The notes beneath the pieces are model-generated. The model saw nothing but the letters and a program-made list of their open reading frames with translations. It was not told the origin of the DNA and ran no database searches. This document shows, one piece after another, positions 27,442-37,679 of a stretch of DNA of 64,000 nt. This DNA is from Enterovibrio calviensis DSM 14347 (GTDB lineage: Bacteria; Pseudomonadota; Gammaproteobacteria; Enterobacterales; Vibrionaceae). Each line of letters begins with the position of its first letter. Within the stretch, counting starts at the first letter, position 1. The stretch spans positions 62,001-126,000 of the forward strand of contig NZ_JHZA01000016.1 of the NCBI RefSeq assembly GCF_000621165.1, read 5' to 3'. Position numbers and translations under genes: made by a program.

Positions 27442-27819
27442 ATGATCACTGGTATTCAAATCACGAAAGCCGCTAACGACAACCTGCTGAATTCTATCTG
27501 GCTGCTAGACAGCGAAACTAACGAAGCACGTTGCGTTGCTGCAAAAGCAGGCTTTGACGCAGACCAAGTTATCCCAGCAGCAGATCTGGGTGAGTACGAA
27601 AGCCGCGATATCGCGATTGAAGTACCAGCGAAAATTGAAGGTGGTCAGCACCTAAACGTGAACGTACTAAAACGTGAAACGTTGGAAGATGCAGCAGCAC
27701 ACCCAGAGAAGTACCCACAGCTAACGATCCGCGTATCTGGTTACGCAGTGCGTTTCAACTCACTGACTGTTGAACAACAGCGTGACGTTATCGCTCGTAC
27801 TTTCACTAGCTCTCTGTAA
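27442..27819 (+). CDS. grcA: Autonomous glycyl radical cofactor GrcA (YfiD)
   Basis: GrcA supplies a replacement glycyl-radical domain for pyruvate formate-lyase damaged by oxygen. The 125-residue protein closely resembles E. coli YfiD (127). It has the radical loop with Gly in [13 protein letters not shown] and the C-terminal [18 protein letters not shown] precedes the ATG. Upstream lie ArcA- and FNR-like sites, as expected for a gene induced at low oxygen, and arcA and arcB lie 9-10 kb away in the same window. The gene is monocistronic with a strong terminator shared with thrC. Confidence 0.97.
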   Translation: MITGIQITKAANDNLLNSIWLLDSETNEARCVAAKAGFDADQVIPAADLGEYESRDIAIEVPAKIEGGQHLNVNVLKRETLEDAAAHPEKYPQLTIRVSGYAVRFNSLTVEQQRDVIARTFTSSL

Positions 27820-27848
27820 TAGACTCTTCTATACAAACCGCTAGAATG

Positions 27849-27881
27849 AAAAAAACCGACCCAAGGGTCGGTTTTTTTTGT
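27849..27881. terminator. Bidirectional terminator, grcA/thrC
   Basis: ACCGACCC and GGGTCGGT pair around an AA loop, with A7 before and T8 after, between convergent grcA and the thr operon. Confidence 0.9.
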
Positions 27882-27914
27882 TGGTGCGTTTCCAGTTTTT
27901 ATAGGGGGCGGCGC

Positions 27915-29198
27915 TTAACCTGCCACATCCATTAGGTACGCACGGATCTGAGCAAAATCTGCATCGCGTTCAACCGACAACATTTCCATGACAGCATGTT
28001 TCGCCAATGGTGCTGGTAACGGAATATCTTGCGACAAAATCTCATCAACAGACTCTTTGAACTTCGCTGGGTGCGCAGTACAAAGGAACAAGCCGTGTTC
28101 GCCGTCTTGCAGTTGCTCCTCCAACAAACGGTAAGCAATTGCGCCGTGCGGCTCACACAAGTAGCCCCCATCAAACATGGCTTTTAACGTTTCAGCGGTT
28201 TCTTCATCAGTCACAGCGCCAGATGCCAACTCGTTCAAGCCCCACCCCTTACGTTGGCAAAGCTCTTCGATACGCGGCCAGTTGTTTGGCTGACTCACGT
28301 CCATGGCATTCGACAATGTCGGAATAGTCGGTGTTGGTGTCCACTCACCTGTTTTCAGATAGCGAGGCACAGTGTCATTCACGTTGGTCGCGGCGATAAA
28401 ACGCTTAATTGGCAAGCCAATCGCTTTAGCCAGCAGACCTGCCGTTAAGTTACCGAAGTTGCCGCTTGGCACAGAAATAACAAGATTTTCGCGCTGCGCT
28501 GGTGTCAGCTGAGACGCCGCTTCGAAGTAATAACAAATCTGCGCCATCAAACGGCTAATGTTGATTGAGTTAGCCGAGTTAAGGCCAATGGCTTGGCGAA
28601 GCTCTGCATCATCAAAGGCTTGTTTAACCATGGTTTGGCAATCATCAAAAGTGCCATTCACTGCAACAGTGTGAATGTTGCCACCCAAGGTACAAAAAAG
28701 CTTTTCCTGTAGTGGGCTGATTTTGCCTTTCGGGTAAAGGATAACAACGTTGATGTTTTCCATGCCGTAAAACGCATGAGCAACCGCTGCACCAGTATCA
28801 CCCGATGTCGCAGTCAAAATGGTCACTTTACCGCCGTCAGACACAGCAGCCAGCGATTGCGCCATAAAGCGACCGCCAAAGTCTTTGAACGCCAGTGTTG
28901 GACCGTGGAACAGCTCCAATGCACTCACGTCGTCAGTGACTTTTTCAACTTTCGCTGGGAATTGGAATGCATTTTCGACCATAGAACGAACGGTTTCTTG
29001 CGGCAGTTCGTCACCGATAAATGCAGATAGAATGTCGGTGCTGCGAGAAACAAAATCTTTCTCTAGCAAAGCATCAACATCATCAAAAGCGGGTAATTCA
29101 CTTGGGAAGAACAAACCTTGGTTACGACCAAGTCCTTGTTTTACTGCTTGACCAAACGAGACCTGCTCGTCGTTTTCCTTGATATTATAAAGCTTCAT
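27915..29198 (-). CDS. thrC: Threonine synthase
   Basis: ThrC turns O-phosphohomoserine into threonine with pyridoxal phosphate, the last step of the pathway. The 427-residue protein (E. coli 428) has the PLP-lysine motif [14 protein letters not shown] near residue 107, and [13 protein letters not shown] in the phosphate-binding region. The N-terminus [19 protein letters not shown] is typical. Its ATG overlaps the thrB stop by four bases (ATGA), so the two are translationally coupled. It is the last gene of thrLABC. Confidence 0.97.
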   Translation of the reverse strand: MKLYNIKENDEQVSFGQAVKQGLGRNQGLFFPSELPAFDDVDALLEKDFVSRSTDILSAFIGDELPQETVRSMVENAFQFPAKVEKVTDDVSALELFHGPTLAFKDFGGRFMAQSLAAVSDGGKVTILTATSGDTGAAVAHAFYGMENINVVILYPKGKISPLQEKLFCTLGGNIHTVAVNGTFDDCQTMVKQAFDDAELRQAIGLNSANSINISRLMAQICYYFEAASQLTPAQRENLVISVPSGNFGNLTAGLLAKAIGLPIKRFIAATNVNDTVPRYLKTGEWTPTPTIPTLSNAMDVSQPNNWPRIEELCQRKGWGLNELASGAVTDEETAETLKAMFDGGYLCEPHGAIAYRLLEEQLQDGEHGLFLCTAHPAKFKESVDEILSQDIPLPAPLAKHAVMEMLSVERDADFAQIRAYLMDVAG

Positions 29199-30157
29199 AG
29201 TTCACTTCCTGTCACTGTCGAACCGGTCACATCCAATCGACAGACGTGGACAAATCCTTCTTCATTTTGAACGTAGTTATCCTGTAGCCACTTCGCGACG
29301 CGCTCAGCAATCTCTTTATCATCTGTGATGCTGAACAACGTTGGGCCTGAGCCTGAAATGCCAGTCGCAAGCGCACCAGCATCGGTGGCATAGCGTCGGG
29401 CGTCCGCAAAACCTGGCAATAGCTTCTCTCGATACGGTTCTGCAACCACATCTTTGATCATGCTGGCAGCCAATTGCGGCTGACCAGAGTAACAGCCATG
29501 AATAAAGCCTGCCAGATGGCGGCCATGATTAATCACGTCCTGACGACGATATTGCGCGGGCAAAATCGCACGTGCTTCAGCTGTTGGGACTTTGATACCT
29601 GGGTACGCCATGACCCAGTACCACTCATCAAAGCAAGGGACTTGCTGACTGATGATGCCCATTTGCTCCACCATCAACTGCAAACCACCAAGGTAACAAG
29701 GCGCCACGTTATCGTAATGCAAGCTACCAGAAATCGCCGCTTCCATTTCACCCATCAGGGCTAGCAGCGTGGTTTCATCAAGGGCGTTATCATGAAAGCG
29801 ATTCAATGCATCTAAAGCAGCAACAATAGAACACGCACTCGAACCTAAACCAGAACCAATCGGCATGTTCTTTTCTAGTGTCATGGCGATATTGCGCACA
29901 GGTTCGCCACGTTTTTCCATTTCACGGCAAAACACGATATAGCTTTGGTAGACGATATTTTCTTCTTGAACGTCTGGCAGCTTATCAACAAAGCTACCGA
30001 CGCAGTTGAGGCTAAATGGCACATCGCCACCGTCAGCCACTTGCACGCGATCCCCCAGCAGTGTTCCATCAATCGGAGACACTGCTGCGCCCAAAACATC
30101 AAAGCCGACACTTACGTTACCGATTGACGCCGGCGCATAAACAACAACACTCATCAT
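29195..30157 (-). CDS. thrB: Homoserine kinase
   Basis: ThrB phosphorylates homoserine with ATP. It is a GHMP-family kinase: the ATP-binding motif [17 protein letters not shown] lies near residues 94-110. The length is 320 residues (E. coli 310). Two adjacent ATGs (30157 and 30154) can start it; the first shares its A with the thrA stop (TAATG), the second gives a better match to [13 protein letters not shown]. It sits between thrA and thrC and overlaps both. Confidence 0.96.
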   Translation of the reverse strand: MMSVVVYAPASIGNVSVGFDVLGAAVSPIDGTLLGDRVQVADGGDVPFSLNCVGSFVDKLPDVQEENIVYQSYIVFCREMEKRGEPVRNIAMTLEKNMPIGSGLGSSACSIVAALDALNRFHDNALDETTLLALMGEMEAAISGSLHYDNVAPCYLGGLQLMVEQMGIISQQVPCFDEWYWVMAYPGIKVPTAEARAILPAQYRRQDVINHGRHLAGFIHGCYSGQPQLAASMIKDVVAEPYREKLLPGFADARRYATDAGALATGISGSGPTLFSITDDKEIAERVAKWLQDNYVQNEEGFVHVCRLDVTGSTVTGSEL

Positions 30158-32616
30158 TACACCCCTAATTTCCAGCCAAGTGTACGCATCAAATCCGCGA
30201 ACACACCGGCAGCGGTAACTTGAGTTCCCGCTCCATAGCCACGTAAGACAAGAGGAATTGGCTGATAGTAGCGGCTGTAGAATGCTAAGGCGTTCTCACC
30301 TTCTTTGATTTTGAACATCGGGTCATCAGCGTCTACGGCTTGTATTTTTACCGAGCATTGACCGTTGTCGATGCTACCGATGTAGCGCAGTACTTTTCCT
30401 TCCTCGCGCGCTTCTGACGCGATCTTATTGAAGTAAACGTCGGCTTCTGGCAGTTTCGCCATGAAGGCATCAACATCACCAGACTGATCAAAGCCCGGCG
30501 GCAGTGCAGGCTCTACGTCAACGTCTTCCAGTTCAAGGTTCATTCCCGCTTCACGAGCAAGAATCAATAGTTTACGAGCAACGTCCATACCGGATAGGTC
30601 ATCACGAGGATCAGGTTCGGTGAAGCCACTTTCGCGCGCAACGGTTGTCGCTTCGCTAAAGCTTTGACCTTCGTCCAACTTACCGAAGATGTGAGACAGT
30701 GAGCCCGATAGGATGCCAGTGAACTTCTCAAGTTCATCACCCGCAGAGATCAAATTCTGCAAGTTCTCGATGACAGGCAAACCTGCACCTACCGTGGTGT
30801 CGTACATGAATTTACGACGTGTTCCACGCGCAGCGGTGCGAAGTTGCTGGTAGTAGGCCATGCTTGCTGTGTTGGCTTTCTTGTTCGGTGTGATCACATG
30901 GAAGCCAGCAGATAAGAAATCGGCATACTGATCAGCGATCAATTGATCCGACGTACAATCGATAAAGACAGGGTTGATGATGTGATTTTGCTCAACCAGC
31001 TTCACCATGCGTGGCAGGCTAAAGCCTTCTTCCGCTGTCGCCAGTGCATCACGCCAGTTGTTAAGATCGATGCCTTTGCTATCGAGCTTCATTTGACGGC
31101 TGTTCGCAAGACCACAAACACGAATAACAATGCCCTGTCCTGCCAGTTTGGTTTGCTGGCGCTTGACCTGCTCAACCAACTCGCCGCCTACACCACCCAC
31201 ACCGACAATAAACACATCAAGGTAGTGATTACTGTTGAAGAGGTTTTCGTGACAGGCTTTCACCGCTTCCGAGACGCGGTTATCAGGGATCACTGCAGAG
31301 ATTGAACGCTCAGAAGACCCCTGTGCAATCGCAACGATATTGACGTTCATTTCAGCCAATGACGTAAAGAACTGAGACGCCACACCTTTCGCCGTGCGCA
31401 TTGCATCACCAACCAGTGACACAATCGACACGTTGTCGACGAAATCAACAGGCTCTAGCAAGCCGTCTTTAAGCTCAAGCTCAAAGCTGTCGTGCAACGC
31501 ACGCTCGGCCAATGCTTTATCGTCAGCTTCAATACAGAAGCTAATGCTGTATTCAGAAGAAGACTGGGTGATCAATACCACAGATACGCCAGCGGTAGAC
31601 ATTGCGCCGAATACACGGGCAGCCATACCCACCATGCCTTTCATGCCTGGCCCAGACACGTTCACCATGCTGAGGTTGCTAAGCGTGGTGATGCCTTTGA
31701 TTGCCAGCTTGTCTTCACCATTATCAATACCGATCAAAGTGCCTGCCCCTTGAGGGTTTGCGGTGTTTTTGATCAAGCATGGAATGTGGAAGCGTGCGAT
31801 AGGAAGAATGGTTTTCGGGTGGAGGACTTTGGCACCAAAGTAAGACAATTCCATTGCTTCTTGGTAGCTAAGCGATTTAAGCAATTTCGCGTCTGGCACT
31901 AAGCGTGGGTCACAGCTATAAACGCCATCAACGTCCGTCCAGATCTCACAACACTCAGCGCGCGCACAGGCCGCAAGAACAGCTGCAGAGTAATCAGAAC
32001 CATTTCGGCCCAATGTTACTAGCTCACCTTTTTCGTTAGACGCGGTAAATCCGGGCATCAAACCAATATGCTTGGCCGGAATTGGCTCTCGCTTGAAGTT
32101 GTCTGAAGACACTTCAATATCAACCATTGCTTCTAGGTAATCGCCTTTGGCTTGCAGATAGTGCACAGGGTCAATCACGAAAGTGTTGTGGCCGCGAGCT
32201 TGCAGTAAGGCTGACATTGTCGCTATGGAGAGGCGCTCACCTTTACTGATGATGCGTGCATAGATGTTGTCCGGACACAGCCCCAAAAGCGCGATACCGT
32301 GGATGTATTGCTTGAGCTGATTCATTGAACGTTCTAGTTCAACGTATAAACCGGCTTTGTCGAAGTCTGCTTCCATCTCAGCAAGACCATCAAACAGTGC
32401 AGAGAAAATGGACTCAATAAGTGCAACTTGCTTGTCCGCTTCACCATGTTTAACGGTGTTATCAATGACATCTACCAATGCATTGGTGATTTTTGCGGGA
32501 GCGGACAGTACCGCTGACACGTCACTTTGACAGGTATTGCTTGTGATGATCTCTGCTGCGCGGCTAAATCGTTCCGCATTGGCTAGCGATGTGCCACCAA
32601 ACTTTAAAACTCGCAT
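30157..32616 (-). CDS. thrA: Bifunctional aspartokinase I / homoserine dehydrogenase I
   Basis: ThrA performs the first and third steps from aspartate to threonine and is feedback-inhibited by threonine in E. coli. The 819-residue protein has the aspartokinase start [17 protein letters not shown], two ACT regions near 310-450 ([26 protein letters not shown]), and a homoserine dehydrogenase half from about 465 ([34 protein letters not shown]). I chose the ATG at 32616: the in-frame ATG four codons earlier overlaps the GGAGGTAAGG ribosome site. A thrL leader and attenuator lie upstream. Confidence 0.97.
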   Translation of the reverse strand: MRVLKFGGTSLANAERFSRAAEIITSNTCQSDVSAVLSAPAKITNALVDVIDNTVKHGEADKQVALIESIFSALFDGLAEMEADFDKAGLYVELERSMNQLKQYIHGIALLGLCPDNIYARIISKGERLSIATMSALLQARGHNTFVIDPVHYLQAKGDYLEAMVDIEVSSDNFKREPIPAKHIGLMPGFTASNEKGELVTLGRNGSDYSAAVLAACARAECCEIWTDVDGVYSCDPRLVPDAKLLKSLSYQEAMELSYFGAKVLHPKTILPIARFHIPCLIKNTANPQGAGTLIGIDNGEDKLAIKGITTLSNLSMVNVSGPGMKGMVGMAARVFGAMSTAGVSVVLITQSSSEYSISFCIEADDKALAERALHDSFELELKDGLLEPVDFVDNVSIVSLVGDAMRTAKGVASQFFTSLAEMNVNIVAIAQGSSERSISAVIPDNRVSEAVKACHENLFNSNHYLDVFIVGVGGVGGELVEQVKRQQTKLAGQGIVIRVCGLANSRQMKLDSKGIDLNNWRDALATAEEGFSLPRMVKLVEQNHIINPVFIDCTSDQLIADQYADFLSAGFHVITPNKKANTASMAYYQQLRTAARGTRRKFMYDTTVGAGLPVIENLQNLISAGDELEKFTGILSGSLSHIFGKLDEGQSFSEATTVARESGFTEPDPRDDLSGMDVARKLLILAREAGMNLELEDVDVEPALPPGFDQSGDVDAFMAKLPEADVYFNKIASEAREEGKVLRYIGSIDNGQCSVKIQAVDADDPMFKIKEGENALAFYSRYYQPIPLVLRGYGAGTQVTAAGVFADLMRTLGWKLGV

Positions 32617-32666
32617 CCTTACCTCCAACTCCTTCCTGAATCCGAAGATTCAATAACAAATAAGCG

Positions 32667-32700
32667 AAAAAAAAGCCCGCACATCTTTTTAGTGCGGGCT
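32667..32700 (-). terminator. thr operon attenuator (leader terminator)
   Basis: On the minus strand AGCCCGCAC pairs with GTGCGGGCT around a loop of about eleven bases and is followed by T8. The same GTGCGGGCT occurs at 32733-32725, at the end of thrL, and can pair instead with AGCCCGCAC to give an antiterminator. Confidence 0.9.
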
Positions 32701-32722
32701 TCTTTTAAAAATTCTGTGCATG

Positions 32723-32794
32723 TCAGCCCGCACCTTCACCTGTGGTGATGGTAATAATGGTAATCATGTTTGTGGTGCCGACTGTATGAAGCAT
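32723..32794 (-). CDS. thrL: thr operon leader peptide ThrL
   Basis: This 23-residue leader peptide begins MLHTVGTTNM and continues ITIITITTGEGAG; it has seven Thr and four Ile, the two regulatory amino acids, and ends like E. coli ThrL (TTGNGAG). AAGGAAGG lies upstream of the ATG at 32794. Its last codons (GGT GCG GGC TGA) form the arm that competes with the attenuator. When charged tRNA-Thr or tRNA-Ile is scarce, a stalled ribosome would leave that arm free and allow read-through into thrA. It was missed by length cutoffs. Confidence 0.93.
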   Translation of the reverse strand: MLHTVGTTNMITIITITTGEGAG

Positions 32795-33026
32795 CGCTTC
32801 GGACCTTCCTTGCTGCTTTTTTATAACCTTTACTCAAGGGAGGGTATCAGGTCAACAAAAATTTAAGTTATCTGTCAAAAAAACGCATCAATTCGCAAGA
32901 TTAAATTAACATTATTAAAAGATGAGAGAGCGCAGCATTCCGCCCCTTGACGCTTGCGATTGTTCATTGAGCACGACATAGTGAATTGAATTGAACAGAA
33001 AACCACCAATGGCAAAGGAGGGAACC

Positions 33027-34742
33027 ATGGCAGTTGAAATGGAGGAACTGGTTGCACAAACCATATTACAAGGCTCTGACGCCATGTATGGGCGCTTTTT
33101 AGACGTCACCGCTGGCGCACAAGAAAGGTTTGAACAGCGAGACTGGAAAAGCGTGCAAAGCGCACTAAAAACCCGCATTAATTTTTACGACCATCACGTC
33201 GCACTGGTGAGTCAGCAACTAAAAACCATGCTGGATAAACAACATGCCACCCGCTCGTTCTTGATGGCCGTTAAAGAGTCGTACAGCCACCTTCTGGACG
33301 ATTACCCTCGCTACGATATTGCAGAGAGCTTTTTCAACTCCGTGTACTGTCGAATGTTCGATCATCGAAATATTCGCCGCGACAAACTGTTCGTCAACAG
33401 TTCACAAGGTGGTCGAATACCCAAGTACCCGACACCACTGCTAAAACGTTACCCTTCACAACAAAGCCTTATTCAAACCGTTGAGCGCATCCTTGATGAC
33501 ACCCCTTTTACGCTCCCTTGGGTGAATAAGGCGCGAGATGTTCATCGTATTGTTGAGTCCCTGCAACATGGACTAGGGCCTCAGCTAACCAACGAAATTA
33601 CGATAGACATGGTGCGCGAACCATTTTTCCGAAATAAAGCGGCATACTTGATCGGTCGTATTGATATGGCTAATCAAACCCGTCCTTTAGTGCTTCCGCT
33701 TTTGGTCAATTCTCATGGTGAACTGTATGTCGATGCCTGCATTACAGACTCCGATGAGGTGAGTGTGATCTTCGGTTTCGCCCGTTCGTATTTTATGGTG
33801 TACGCCCCCGCGCCCGCAGCACTTGTGGATTTTCTCAATCAACTCATGCCACACAAAACGCCGGCGCAGCTCTATACCGCTATCGGTTGTCAGAAACACG
33901 GCAAAACCGAGCTTTATCGTGAGTTCTTGCAACACATGGACAATTCCGATGATCAGTTCGTTGTCGCGCCCGGTATCAAAGGCATGGTGATGTCCGTGTT
34001 CACACTGCCCTCTTATGGCTTTGTGTTCAAAATCATCAAAGACAAGTTCGCCCCTCAAAAAGACGTGACCCATGCAGTGGTCAAAGAAAAATACCAACTG
34101 GTTAAAGAACACGATCGCGTCGGCCGAATGGCTGACACACTGGATTACCGCCACTTTATATTCCCAAGACATCGATTCAGTGATGCTTTGATTGAAGAGC
34201 TTTTAGAGGTTGCACCATCGAACATCAAACTGACCAATAAAGAGGTGCACATTCGTCATCTGTACATGGAACGACGAATGATCCCACTCAATATTTATCT
34301 GGAACAAGCTGATGACGATGAATTGCGTGAAGCAGTGCAAGAGTATGGTGATGCGATAAAACAACTCGCTGCGGCCAACATTTTCGCCGGAGATATGCTG
34401 TTCAAAAACTTCGGGGTGTCACGCCACAGCCGCGTCATTTTCTATGATTATGATGAGATTTCTTACCTCACCGAGGTGAATTTCCGCTACATTCCAGCAC
34501 CTCGCTTTCCGGAAGACGAAATGGCGGCAGAACCTTGGTACAGCGTGGGCGAGTACGATGTTTTCCCTGAGGAATTTCGTACCTTCTTGTTAATTAATCC
34601 TAAGATCCGCGCCTTGTTCGACGAACTGCACTCGGATCTGTTCGATGCTGGCTATTGGCAGAGCCTACAAAACAACATTCAACAGGGTCAGTTCAACGAT
34701 GTGTTCCCATACAGTGAGGTCTCTCGTTTCTCCAATCTCTAA
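33027..34742 (+). CDS. aceK: Isocitrate dehydrogenase kinase/phosphatase AceK
   Basis: AceK phosphorylates and dephosphorylates isocitrate dehydrogenase to split carbon between the TCA cycle and the glyoxylate shunt. The 571-residue protein (E. coli 578) has the nucleotide-binding stretch [29 protein letters not shown] around 315-340 and the [16 protein letters not shown] and [12 protein letters not shown] motifs. I chose ATG 33027 because AGGAGG lies six bases upstream; the frame from 32991 is longer. Unlike E. coli aceBAK, no aceA or aceB is nearby; the gene is divergent from thrL. Confidence 0.95.
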   Translation: MAVEMEELVAQTILQGSDAMYGRFLDVTAGAQERFEQRDWKSVQSALKTRINFYDHHVALVSQQLKTMLDKQHATRSFLMAVKESYSHLLDDYPRYDIAESFFNSVYCRMFDHRNIRRDKLFVNSSQGGRIPKYPTPLLKRYPSQQSLIQTVERILDDTPFTLPWVNKARDVHRIVESLQHGLGPQLTNEITIDMVREPFFRNKAAYLIGRIDMANQTRPLVLPLLVNSHGELYVDACITDSDEVSVIFGFARSYFMVYAPAPAALVDFLNQLMPHKTPAQLYTAIGCQKHGKTELYREFLQHMDNSDDQFVVAPGIKGMVMSVFTLPSYGFVFKIIKDKFAPQKDVTHAVVKEKYQLVKEHDRVGRMADTLDYRHFIFPRHRFSDALIEELLEVAPSNIKLTNKEVHIRHLYMERRMIPLNIYLEQADDDELREAVQEYGDAIKQLAAANIFAGDMLFKNFGVSRHSRVIFYDYDEISYLTEVNFRYIPAPRFPEDEMAAEPWYSVGEYDVFPEEFRTFLLINPKIRALFDELHSDLFDAGYWQSLQNNIQQGQFNDVFPYSEVSRFSNL

Positions 34743-34814
34743 AAATGAGAACCCAAACAAGCACTGACAGAAAAATGCCGCAATATCGGGCGCGAAAATT
34801 GCTTTATTTTTAAC

Positions 34815-34860
34815 CACCTCGTCATGGCGGCAACCCGTTGCCATAGCGATGACAGAGGTG
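34815..34860. repeat. Long imperfect hairpin downstream of aceK
   Basis: Nested pairs CACCTC/GAGGTG, TCAT/ATGA and GGCAAC/GTTGCC (two-base loop) form a 46-base hairpin 72 bases past the aceK stop. No T-run follows, so it is not a classic terminator. Confidence 0.5.
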
Positions 34861-34964
34861 AGTTAGAAGTGGCGCAAATTTTATGACAGTCCAGTAACAA
34901 ATGTGAGACATATGGGCTAGACTAAATTTCGCAATCAAATAAAAACGAATCAGGGAGGGTATCA

Positions 34965-35441
34965 ATGAAACACATCTTGCTTGCCATCACCCTGCAATCA
35001 GTGGCTTTTTTTACATTCGCGCAGGGTTCGTTACCGCTGTATGAATACATAGAAGACAATAACCAAACACCATGGTTTTCGCACTCCGTGTCAACGGGTG
35101 GCCAGCATTTTGACAGTTGGACCATGAGCTCTGGTTATCATTATCCCGTCATGAAAAATATCAACGTGTACTTGGCGACGGAAATGACCACAGAGTCAAA
35201 TTACAACGCCAGTGCCAAAGGTGTTCTCAGCGGGCTAGAGTTCAACTTTAGTGATGCTCTCAGCTTTGGTAGTAACGTCCAAGCCGAACGAATCAACGAA
35301 GAAACGGTGGGTAGCGTAGGGATGAGCAGCCAGTTTAGGCTCACTGATAAATTAAACCTTGAAGCCAAATTTGATTACAGCTTGAATCAGGAACCTTCAG
35401 CAACCGCTAACTATCAACTGGGTGTCGGATACCGCTTCTAA
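34965..35441 (+). CDS. Small outer-membrane beta-barrel-like protein
   Basis: The 158-residue protein has a signal peptide (MKHILLAITLQSVAFFTFA) and a mature part of alternating polar and hydrophobic strands (INVYLATEMTTES, LSFGSNVQAERI, LNLEAKFDYSL) ending in LGVGYRF. A terminal Phe after alternating residues is the usual BAM recognition signal of outer-membrane barrels. At about 140 mature residues it would form six to eight strands. I do not recognise a named family. AGGGAGG precedes the ATG. It is a single-gene unit convergent with the RraA-like gene. Confidence 0.7.
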   Translation: MKHILLAITLQSVAFFTFAQGSLPLYEYIEDNNQTPWFSHSVSTGGQHFDSWTMSSGYHYPVMKNINVYLATEMTTESNYNASAKGVLSGLEFNFSDALSFGSNVQAERINEETVGSVGMSSQFRLTDKLNLEAKFDYSLNQEPSATANYQLGVGYRF

Positions 35442-35472
35442 TCGCAAAATCCAACACCTTGTTCATTGCTGA

Positions 35473-35967
35473 CTACTCATGCTCACCAAATTCAATGGGG
35501 TGTTGACTCACCATCACCCCGTTCAAATCTGCGAACACATAGTCTCCTGGAGAAATAAGGACATCATGGATGCGCAGAGGAACATTCTCGTCACCAGCTC
35601 CTCGCTTCTCGGTTTTTATCGGGCACACACCCAAAGCCTTCACACCTAACGACATCTTGCTCAATGCACCCGCATCACGCACAGCCCCAAACACGACAAC
35701 CCCTTCCCAACCATTTTTAACAGCCAGCTCGGCAAGTTGATCGCCCAATAGTGCTTTGTTCAAATTTCCGTGACCATCAACCACCAGCACGCACCCGTGT
35801 CCGGGCTTGCCCAATATATCTCTCACCTTGGTATTGTCTTCAAAGCACCTCAAGGTTTCTACACGCCCTGAAAATGCGGCATTTCCGCCAAAGTTTTGCC
35901 ATTGAATTGGGATCCAGTGAACATCGTCTCCGTGCGCATCGCTAATGTCGGGCAATAAATCGTCCAT
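35473..35967 (-). CDS. RraA-family protein, probable HMG/oxaloacetate aldolase-like
   Basis: This 164-residue protein has the RraA fold: NFGGNAAFSGRVETLRCFEDN, VLVVDGHGNLNKALLGDQLAELA and GWEGVVVFGAVRDAGAL. The family includes E. coli RraA, which inhibits RNase E, and divalent-metal 4-hydroxy-4-methyl-2-oxoglutarate aldolases. The catalytic Arg-Asp pair of the aldolases is kept here (AVRDA), whereas E. coli RraA lacks the Asp, so an aldolase or decarboxylase role is more likely than RNase E control. Its upstream gap toward arcA is 735 bases. The substrate is unknown. Confidence 0.82.
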   Translation of the reverse strand: MDDLLPDISDAHGDDVHWIPIQWQNFGGNAAFSGRVETLRCFEDNTKVRDILGKPGHGCVLVVDGHGNLNKALLGDQLAELAVKNGWEGVVVFGAVRDAGALSKMSLGVKALGVCPIKTEKRGAGDENVPLRIHDVLISPGDYVFADLNGVMVSQHPIEFGEHE

Positions 35968-36702
35968 GTCATTTTCCTCTTGTTTCGTCGATTACCCCAT
36001 AAAAGTAGCAACGGTGCCATGTTGTGCCCAGTTCCCCCTTTCAAAATGAGAACCTCTTACGCGATGGCACACAAAAAAGGGAGATACAACCCACGAAAAC
36101 CGTGGGAAAATAAAAATTAAAATGTTTTAAATCAATTAGTAATAGACAAAATTATTCTCTTTTCCATTATTCGAGAAAACACTCAAACCTTGCACACTTA
36201 ACCGACAAAAGCCAATTACTCTCTCAGTGAAACTGTTGACCGTTTCAACGCAAAATGGTGTGATACCACCATGTTGTTACACAATTTTCACAGCTGTTGT
36301 AATATTACGAAATAGATTAAACTTACTGGTAAACTCTAGAGCGCTTTTTGACACAATATTCCATCATTTGTGACCACAGCGGCTGAGATTGACGTATATC
36401 AATAAAGATTAAAAAAAGTTGCGTTGATTTATTACTAAATATTGTTAGCACGCTGTTAAATGAATACAATCAGCCCTATCCAATGGATTTGCTAGTCAGA
36501 TTGAATTGACTGGTAGCATGCAGTGCGATTAACCGTATCTGCAATCACCTTCTCTAAGGATGGCGTTTGTATCAGGAAAGTATGCTTGTTAAGCAACTTG
36601 AACACGTTTGATATACTTGTCCTGTTTGTAAATTTTCTTCATAGAGTCTGAGTACTCTGTGATTGTTAATACCAGATTCCTTAAAGAAATTAGGTAACGC
36701 CA
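35968..36702. promoter_or_regulatory. Long regulatory region upstream of arcA
   Basis: The 735-base gap has no convincing gene. It carries an FNR-like box at 36389-36402, AT-rich stretches at 36100-36180 and 36400-36460, and a long leader up to the arcA ATG. A small RNA could be encoded here but I see no clear promoter-terminator pair. Confidence 0.5.
36389..36402. promoter_or_regulatory. FNR-box candidate upstream of arcA
   Basis: TTGAC-GTAT-ATCAA is one base from the FNR consensus and has the same TTGAC half-site as the grcA box. E. coli arcA is FNR-activated. It lies about 300 bases from the start codon, which implies a long leader. Confidence 0.55.
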
Positions 36703-37422
36703 ATGCAAACCCCTCATATTCTGATTGTTGAAGACGAACACGTAACCCGTAATACGCTAAAAAGCATCTTTGAAGCAGAAGGTTACACAGTACTAGAAGC
36801 CAATGATGGCGAAGAAATGCATCAAGTTCTGTCTCACAGTCAGGTTCACTTGGTCATTATGGATATCAATCTGCCAGGCAAAAATGGTCTACTTCTTGCG
36901 CGTGAATTGCGTGAGCAAGGCGACATGGCGCTGATGTTCCTGACAGGCCGCGACAACGAAGTCGATAAAATTTTGGGTCTAGAGATCGGTGCGGATGATT
37001 ACATCACCAAGCCATTTAACCCACGTGAACTGACTATCCGTGCACGTAACTTGCTAACTCGCGCAATGAGCCAAGGCGCTCTGCCAGAAGACAAGCGTTC
37101 AGTAGAAAGCTATGTATTCAATGGTTGGACACTTGATATCAACAGCCGTTCACTGGTTAGCCCAGACCAAGAGCAGTTTAAACTGCCTCGTTCTGAGTTC
37201 CGTGCCCTGCTGCATTTCTGTGAAAACCCAGGCAAAATTCAAACACGTGCTGATCTTCTTAAGAAGATGACTGGCCGTGAGCTTAAGCCGCATGACCGTA
37301 CGGTTGACGTGACTATCCGTCGTATCCGTAAGCACTTTGAGTCATTTGGTGATACGCCAGAAATCATCGCTACGATTCACGGCGAAGGTTACCGTTTCTG
37401 CGGCGAGCTAGAAGATATCTAA
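36703..37422 (+). CDS. arcA: Aerobic respiration response regulator ArcA
   Basis: ArcA is the response regulator of the ArcBA system, repressing respiratory genes at low oxygen. The 239-residue OmpR-type protein has Asp54 as phosphoacceptor ([12 protein letters not shown]), the DEHVTR acidic pocket at 11-16, Lys in [10 protein letters not shown], and a winged-helix DNA-binding domain ([30 protein letters not shown]). It is convergent with its partner arcB, separated by a terminator and an octamer repeat, unlike E. coli where arcA and arcB are far apart. Confidence 0.98.
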   Translation: MQTPHILIVEDEHVTRNTLKSIFEAEGYTVLEANDGEEMHQVLSHSQVHLVIMDINLPGKNGLLLARELREQGDMALMFLTGRDNEVDKILGLEIGADDYITKPFNPRELTIRARNLLTRAMSQGALPEDKRSVESYVFNGWTLDINSRSLVSPDQEQFKLPRSEFRALLHFCENPGKIQTRADLLKKMTGRELKPHDRTVDVTIRRIRKHFESFGDTPEIIATIHGEGYRFCGELEDI

Positions 37423-37450
37423 TCTTCGCTGACGCAACCGACTAATACTG

Positions 37451-37476
37451 AAAAGGCCTGCATTGCAGGCCTTTTT
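37451..37476 (+). terminator. Terminator of arcA
   Basis: AAAAGGCCTGC and GCAGGCCTTTTT form a perfect stem about 30 bases past the arcA stop, followed by T5. Confidence 0.88.
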
Positions 37477-37560
37477 GTTGTCTGTGATTAAACGCATTGA
37501 GATTAGCGAATCAAGCTAAAAGAAAAGGGACAAAAGCGTCAGCTTTCATCCCTTCTTCAT

Positions 37561-37664
37561 AGCTTTATAGCTTTATAGCTTTATAGCTTTATAGCTTTAT
37601 AGCTTTATAGCTTTATAGCTTTATAGCTTTGTAGCTTTATAGCTTTGTAGCTTTGTAGCTTTAT
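37561..37664. repeat. Octamer tandem repeat AGCTTTAT x13 between arcA and arcB
   Basis: Thirteen consecutive 8-base units fill 104 bases: eight AGCTTTAT, then a mix of AGCTTTGT (units 9, 11 and 12) and AGCTTTAT. It ends 15 bases before the arcB stop codon, so it would lie in the 3' untranslated part of the arcB mRNA. It is a strong candidate variable-number locus. Confidence 0.95.
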
Positions 37665-37679
37665 AGCGAAACTACAGGA

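Noticed and set aside
33687-34172. 161-codon frame antisense to aceK
   Set aside because: A shadow of the conserved aceK frame; His/Val-rich composition is typical of reverse frames.
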